Source: Dipylidium caninum
Lineage: Eukaryota; Platyhelminthes; Cestoda; Cyclophyllidea; Dipylidiidae
NCBI GenBank assembly: GCA_017562135.1
Contig: QEYB01000290.1
Coordinates: forward strand, 372,001-436,000
Length of the DNA stretch: 64,000 nucleotides
Reading direction: 5' to 3'
Positions 57,901 through 64,000 of the stretch are shown in pieces (the first letter of the stretch is position 1; every line of letters starts with the position of its first letter). The translations under genes and the position numbers were made by a program. The notes below the pieces were generated by a model, which saw only the letters and a program-made list of their open reading frames with translations, ran no database searches and was not told the DNA's origin.

Positions 57901-60382
57901 TCGTCAGTTCTGATCCCAAAAGTCCAAATTTGGTCCGAACAACTAATCACCTCAACTAAAGCTGATGCTCATGGAAATTACAAATGCATTTCAAGCAAAC
58001 TCAAATATACCTTAAGAGTCTGTATTTATAAGTATTGCGAATGAGTATTAAGCAAAGAAAGCGTCCAACTTATTGGATTTTCCAGTAGATGATACTGTGG
58101 ACAAGTATTCCCTTCTGTTAGACAACAGCTTTCACATTAATACATCGAAATATACCATTAGAAGTGCCTCAACTTAAAGTTCATATCCTCCTAATATAGC
58201 CTATATATTATAATGTATTTTGTTTTGCAATATATTGCAATTCATATCCTCAAGGAAGTCCCTCACCTCATTATTGTCCACGGAATTTGAAGCACAGAAG
58301 ATGACACTAGTTTTGTCGCCGTAACCAGTATTTATCCATTTCAGGTGACGGTGATAAGATAATCGAGTAAGAAAATTAGCAATCATTTCGAACCACTTTT
58401 ATATTTGAGTGCATTATTTTTTATGAGACTCTGATCTTAGTCATTTTTTCTGTAAATAATTTGGCTCAAGTCCCCAATTGTACGGAAAATGGAGAAGGAA
58501 GGTAAAGGAAGCAAAAGGAATTAATTATTTCTGAGTTCCAATGAGACTGCCTATGAATTGTAAAGTAAATTAATCTTTTTCTTATCACTGCGTAGAGTAC
58601 TCTCTTTTCATACATTAGACAAAAAAGGTCCTGATTAAATCGAGCTTACATCTTAAGTAGAGATTAATTAACAGTTGATAGAGAAGGACATGCAGTGAAT
58701 CAAGATATTAAAAATCTAGTTGTGTCTATTAAAAACCTTCCTAATTTCAAAATTATCGAGAGATTGGCGTGCTTTTTCTCTGAATTTAACCAAAATATCA
58801 CCTCCTTGTGTACTTTTAAAATGTTCACGTCTATTTCCACTGTTTAGTAGCGCAAAAGTCGTAGGTCCAGTCGAGTCACTAAAACCTTGCAATTTATCTT
58901 CCGCGTAGGAATTACACGCTGGGCTACATTTGTGCTCTCCGCAGTAATATGGGAGGAAACGAGAAAGAATACGTACATTGACCATGTATTCTATGGAAAC
59001 ATGGAGATGCAGAAATTAGGGGAGACTTCGTATCTTGTTCGCGCCAGCGTTTATACTTGAGACCATTGTATCGCCCCTTGCCTCTAAATACACTGCGTTT
59101 CTGAAGTGCCGCAAACATGGGAAACGCTCAACAAAATACCAAAGCAGTACTTAACCTGAAAGAGGAGAAGTGAGGTACTATCGCTTTAAGCCTCCATTTA
59201 ATAAAACTTGAGAGATCTAAATCATTAGCTAATCAAATAAAATACGTCTTCAGATGCAATTTGGACAAATCTCCGATCCAAGATTCCAACGATAAATGGA
59301 TTTAACTTCAATTTGTCATTAGAGGCAATAATAGGTCGAACTGTTAGAACCAAAGAATTAGAATTTGGCAAATTTTATACGTGGCCCAACGTGAGGAAAA
59401 GATATTGAGATAGAGGAAGAATGACTGAAATTGACAACTGTTATTGTAAGGCGAGTGATGGCGATTCTGTTGCCTTTAGTTAAGTATTTCAAGTGGCTTA
59501 TTGATGTATGGCAAACGACTGGACAAGACAGCAACGAGTTAGAAGCGCTAGTCTATTTTGGCCTCGAAGACGGCGCAGCGCACATAGTCTGGTTGTGTAA
59601 GGAAAAATTAAGGTATTTCGCATAGATTTTCGGATGAAATGTCAATTCCCATGAGGAATTAGAGATAATTAAATTTATTTGCTGAAATATTAAAATTCTC
59701 CTGTAGAATATCCTCAAATTTGACCGCCGGAATTTATTGAGAGGAACTTTCATTTGCGACAAAGTTTATTTTATTTGGTCGTAGTTTAGTCGTCCCTTGT
59801 CGAATAACACCAGTTAGGCGGAACCGATTTATCATAATTAAAATTTACTAAATGTAGTTGCAGTACCTCATAGGAATGCTTTTATTACCGCGAACAGAGA
59901 AGAATATATGCATTTACTGTGAACATTTTCACTGCCCAATATCCCACTTATCTCTGTACTCCCTTAGTTGGTTATGCATTCTCTCTGTTCGCCAGGGCAA
60001 GAGACACTGTTTCCAATTTGTCTATATGAAGTTGATAATGTTTGTTCTAACACATAAAATCTCAATTAATATGCTTATTACATTCGGGAAGTAGAAAAAA
60101 ACTGGAGTATTCATAAAAAGCAAGAATGGGAAAATTTTCGAAACAATTTACCATAAATCCGGGAAGGGAGGTACACTGACTACTTTCAACGCAGTCTCCT
60201 TCAGGACATTTGTAACGTGTCGCCAATTTGGCGCTACACTTGTCGAACTCTCCAGGGCATCGCCACGGACCCCACGACGACATTTTTCGACAGTATGCAA
60301 CCAAGTCGGCATGGCCGATTTGCAAATGGATGAAAGAGGCGAGTATTAGAACCAGGTGAACACCACTCGCACCGTGACTCAT
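45929..60382 (-). CDS. Single-pass membrane protein with thrombospondin type-1 and Ig-like domains
   Basis: Exons: 60382-60152, 59100-58983, 58936-58737, 57063-56677, 48983-48679, 47100-46653, 46596-46195, 46129-45929; phases agree throughout, 763 aa. Exons 2-3 are the least certain (donors GTCAAT and GTTTTT are weak). Signal peptide at about 1-25 (hydrophobic VHLVLILASFIHL), TSP1-like module SSWGPWRCPGEFDKC, a Cys-poor spacer, two clear TSP1 repeats (WSAWTAWSACSATCG and WGQWGDFTPCDASCGQG), a fourth (WCSWSSTVLSCSAACGDSG), Ig-like 1 (CSAEL to DEGVYRYG), Ig-like 2 (FTLNCNAEG to SGHYQC), a transmembrane segment at about 709-727 (IIYLLTALAIVTLLYMLLI) and a basic tail of about 36 residues. Ig-like 1 has Tyr where the second disulfide Cys is usual. 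TSP1 plus Ig at the cell surface suggests adhesion or guidance. UNC5 receptors have the opposite domain order and a death domain, so it is not a simple UNC5. No ortholog named. Confidence 0.82.
48984..56676 (-). other. 7.7-kb intron of the TSP1/Ig gene, no recognised exon or element
   Basis: AT-rich with only short open frames. One 71-codon minus frame at 52516-52731 contains several Cys but has no splice context or domain that can be defended. The exons on both sides join in phase 0 without anything from this interval, so none is required. Confidence 0.5.
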
Positions 60383-63216
60383 CTTTGAAATCCGCTTACT
60401 GATTGGCGGTTAGCAGTCTATAAATCGATACTGTACAGATCGCGTCTTTAAAGAAAGTGCCCCGATAAATTGATGAATCGCGCACTACTTGAGTACTTTT
60501 GGCCTATCTATCCGTAGAAAATCCACCAGAAATAGGGGCAAACAAATATAACAGATAAAAAGAACCTCTTTTAAGCACTTTTACTCATCCCACATTCATC
60601 TTTACCCGTTCCCTATGCTCTACATTTGTGACTCACTTCTAACCCGCCCGCCCTCGCGATTGGAATATCCACGTCTTGTTAAGGTAAAGATGAGAGTAAT
60701 TTCGGGATGTTGAGACATCCGGTGCACGGAAATGCTACACCTAAATGGGGGTGGAAGAGGGAGGGTGAGGAGTTCTTAAAAAAGTTTGTTTTACAACGTA
60801 ATGTCGCAACTTTAAAAGTGGTTAAATGCTACAACTGGTTGCATCCGCAAATAACTTCGTTTGCTGAAACATGGTGCGTAATGCTATGATACATCCGACT
60901 TTTCCGCGATGTTGATGGGGCATAAGAAAAACATAACCATACACGTTTGCCTAGTGAAAAATGTGGATCGGTCTGCTGCAGGCTGTAATTTTCTTCCCGC
61001 CGCTTCTACAACCCGCTCCCGAGGTCCTGCCTCATGCATTTCCAATTTTTGGCATTTAAGACAAAGCAAAAGAAGCACAAGAATTTCCGTAATGTTAAAG
61101 GAATACCGTGAGAGAACCCTGCTCGGCTGGGTGAACTAAAAAGGGTCTTATCACCTTTTTTCAACGTGACAACGAAAATGGGGAGGGCGTTTACGGTACG
61201 AATGGAAAGTTGAAGAAACTGGCAAATTGCCGCAAGGAAATGTCAAGAGTTGCAAACTTATATGTGCTCCCTTCTGAACTCGGTCGTGTTTAAGAGTGTC
61301 CTTAAATCGACCAGCTGCATACCATTGAAATTGCAGTTATTTTTTTACTTGACTCCGTAAGAAGGGATGGGAGGTGGGAATTAAAGAATCCCGGGTTTAA
61401 CATTAATTATGTTAGCCTCAGACATATATAAAGGCTGTGAATTTTGAATTAAATAACTTATAAGCGGATATTTAGGACCTCGAATCAAGTTGCCGCGTTT
61501 TAATTTGCCCAATTAAAACCATCCGCTTAGTTGGAAATTAACCAGACAAAATGTGATTAATTTGACCGTTACCATAAATTGGTGAGTGGGTTTAAACATT
61601 AAAAAATTAAATTTTCACTCATCGGCGGTTGAATCATCTGCCTAGTGGTTGTGCAGTTAAACAAACCTCACTTCCTCGTAATTATTTATTGCCCTAGTGT
61701 TGTATGCGCATTAAATCTTGCCCTATATACTCGTCGCAAAAGCGGAAAATAGTCTATTGTCTGAGCTGCCGCCCTAAAGTCGGATTCCCAACGAACGAAA
61801 TCTTTTTCCTCTCTCATCAATCTTGTCCGCCCTTCCCGTGGGTGCGACGACATCAAACGAGGCATCAGAACTACCCTACGAATAATTAACCGCATTTTCA
61901 ACGCTTTTAAATGATTTTGTCCTTAGCATTGCGTTTACCATCCACATTCTCCCAATTCTTGTCGCCTCCTCCCCCCTTTCCCCTCCCCCTTCCCTCGGAT
62001 TTTATTCTTTCCTACTTAAGTAAGCAGTCGGTCTAAAAAAGCAACAACTTCCTGTTTTCTTAAGGATAAAATATGGCAGTCTCGTTGTGTGGCGGTTGTT
62101 TTATTACACATTTAATTGCCCCGGGTTCTTCTACCTCCACAAGTTTTATTTCCATCCCTAAACGTATGGTTCTTTTAACAGGCCTATTAGCCTCACAGAC
62201 TTTCGGAAGAGTTTATATAAAAGTGATATTGAATACTTAGCTTTATTCATTATCAGTCACTTTCCTGCTGTCACTAACGCAAGTGCGAATTGATTGATGG
62301 TGAGCAAATGGCTTGACAATTTTGCCTCCATTGGGGCCTAAACTATGCAGAAGCAAACGGTCCATTTCCTCATTCGACAGGAAAAGGTGTAGGGCTAATT
62401 GAAGGACTCTTCTAGCGTTGTGAATAAAGTGTTTTAAAAAAGTGGTTCATAAAATCCTGGGGGGTTTTACAACCCTCCAAATGAGTCTGGCCGATGATCA
62501 GTTGACCTGAACTGCTTCTTCTACCAATGGAACCTCCTCTTCTTGATAGTTGGAATCGCCTCATCGTGCGTGTGTGTGAGAGCAAATGTCCCCATGAGTG
62601 GTTCGGTCGTCTAAACTTACGAGGCAGATTCGAGGAGATAAGTCCACCACCATTTGACCTCACTACTTTTTATACCAACTGCCTCTATTCACACTTGTCG
62701 CCGGTTGACTCTCCCGTCTCCTTCGCCTCCGCCACCGACCCTACGCCGCCTCCTCCTCCACCAACGGCCCTTTCATGTCACCGCTTTCACTCCCCTCCGC
62801 CTCACTCTGAAATACCTTACTCTATAATGCCTCTTTTTTGTATTCTGTCCGCACGCTAATTCCACTAGCATTTATGATTCCTTTTTTTATCTTTTTTTCG
62901 CTTGAATTTAGGGACTGCGGTTGGACAAAAGAAAACCTTGCCGATTACCATAGTGGATAGCTAAAATTGATTTTGGACACAAGCATAAATTTGCCCCTTT
63001 GCCCCAAATGATCCAATCCTTCTCCTTCACAGCAAAGGTCTTCCCTACTTTCAGTCTCTAAGTCCTTCTAATGTCTTTCCCTCTGCACCCCATTCCGTTA
63101 TCGTCACGTGACACTCTGTCGAAGTGTCAAGAATGTGGGCGTTTACCTCAAAATTCTTTTTACCGTACTTAGAGGGGACAGTTCCGGTAAACAAATAAAA
63201 CCCCCCCCCCTCCCTC
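60383..63216. other. Upstream region of the TSP1/Ig gene, no recognised gene
   Basis: Open frames up to about 110 codons (for example 62527-62859, with a Pro run) show no domain. It should contain the promoter of the TSP1/Ig gene near 60383. A poly-C run is at about 63200-63210. Confidence 0.4.
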
Positions 63217-63613
63217 CTAGCTCCCACATTTTCTATTAAGTATCGCCCAAACCGGATGCTGGAAGTTCAAAAGGATTTCTTCAAAGTTAATACTCCATGG
63301 GAAGTTATCTTCAACCTTCCCATCGTACGAGATTTGGGTATCTTGTGGATATAAGCCTTCTTCGTAAAAGGGAAGGCCACGAGTTGTCTGTAATGGTGTT
63401 AACAAAAAAGTCCTCCTCGATTCGTCTACCTCTCGTACTGTTACAATGAGGCGAATCGCTTCATGTGTACTGGATTACACTTTTTCTTCGTATCACACGA
63501 AGCGGGAAATTAAATTTCACTGGGGAGAAAAAGGGAAACAGGAAAAGGAAATAATTCCCATGAAAGGTGATTTTACCGTTCCGATGACTTCAGACAGCGC
63601 CATTTGATATATC
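63217..63613 (-). CDS. Last two exons of an unidentified gene
   Basis: Exon 63613-63577 follows TCACTTTCAG and ends before GTAAAA; exon 63387-63217 follows CCATTACAG and ends in TAG. They join in phase 0, reading IYQMALSEVIGT then TTRGLPFYEEGLYPQD, and finish WAILNRKCGS. The composition (acidic, aromatic, evenly mixed) and matching splice sites suggest real coding sequence. The rest of the gene would lie to the right of 63613, mostly outside the window. No family recognised. Confidence 0.45.
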
Positions 63614-64000
63614 CTGAAAGTGAAATTACCACTCACTTTTTGTTGTCTCTCATAACATAGTCAAAATATGACTTGAAATTACGTAGTTTGACAGCTCAAC
63701 TTTTTGCTAAGTTGCAATCGCTCCGCGTTGGAGGACCACACAATGCTGGAAATGAGAAGAGCGTGGATCATGCTCCATCTCCTTCGTAAATAGATTTCTG
63801 GCTTATTTTTCTCCCTAGTGAATAAAATACTCCTTTTATCAGATTTGATTGTCGCCTAACCTAAAGTTCACGTTGACAAGTGAACAAAGTATCTGGCCTG
63901 TCCCATTAATAGCGTGACGACCTTCATAGTTGATTACTCAGATATTTATTGCCAATGGCATCGTGAGAAAGTTAGTAATTTTCAACCTGCTCTTGGGATT
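63614..64000. other. Right edge of the window
   Basis: No exon identified; it probably includes intron of the gene whose last exons are at 63217-63613. Confidence 0.3.

Overview
This is eukaryotic DNA, most likely from a flatworm, probably a cestode. The evidence is intron structure: several recognisable genes are interrupted by GT..AG introns of only 29-46 bp (29 and 36 bp in an EMC8/9 gene, 32 and 34 bp in a HECT ligase gene, 33 bp in an RGK GTPase gene) next to introns of several kilobases. Tiny introns of this kind are typical of tapeworm genes. The phylum is inferred from gene structure; no species marker was seen.

Layout. 1-2911: no recognised gene. 2912-6945 (+): an RGK-type (Rad/Gem/Kir-like) small GTPase with a long N-terminal extension. 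6946-13684: no recognised gene. 13685-16160: two sequence blocks (A, B) whose inverted copies lie inside the next gene. 18615-36292 (-): a complete 15-exon ITCH/WWP/Su(dx)-class HECT ubiquitin ligase (C2, two WW domains, HECT; about 733 aa after allowing for three single-base frame breaks). 37222-37955 (+): EMC8/EMC9 subunit of the ER membrane protein complex, head-to-head with the ligase. 38115-38660 (+): unrecognised open frame. 41906-43461 (-): C2H2 zinc-finger protein with a PLDLS CtBP-type motif. 45929-60382 (-): a secretory-pathway single-pass membrane protein with about four thrombospondin type-1 repeats, two Ig-like domains and a short tail. 63217-63613 (-): last two exons of an unidentified gene that continues past the window.

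The most unusual structure is a set of interleaved inverted duplications, in the order A, B, A', C, B', C', plus an eroded A''. A' and C lie in the last intron of the ligase gene, B' spans its exon 13, C overlaps the end of exon 14, C' sits in the intron between the WW and HECT exons, and A and B lie downstream of the gene. B therefore carries an opposite-strand copy of a HECT-domain exon. That copy is open and has splice sites, while the resident exon is frame-broken by one base. C and C' form an arm pair of about 1.3 kb within one transcription unit, flanking seven exons, so the pre-mRNA could fold into a long duplex. Whether this is real genome structure or partly a long-read assembly problem is the main open question. 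The frame breaks at short homopolymers point to some base-level error.

Functionally the window is a mixed set of cellular genes (GTPase signalling, ubiquitination, ER membrane insertion, transcription control, cell-surface adhesion or guidance). No evidence of a shared pathway was seen.
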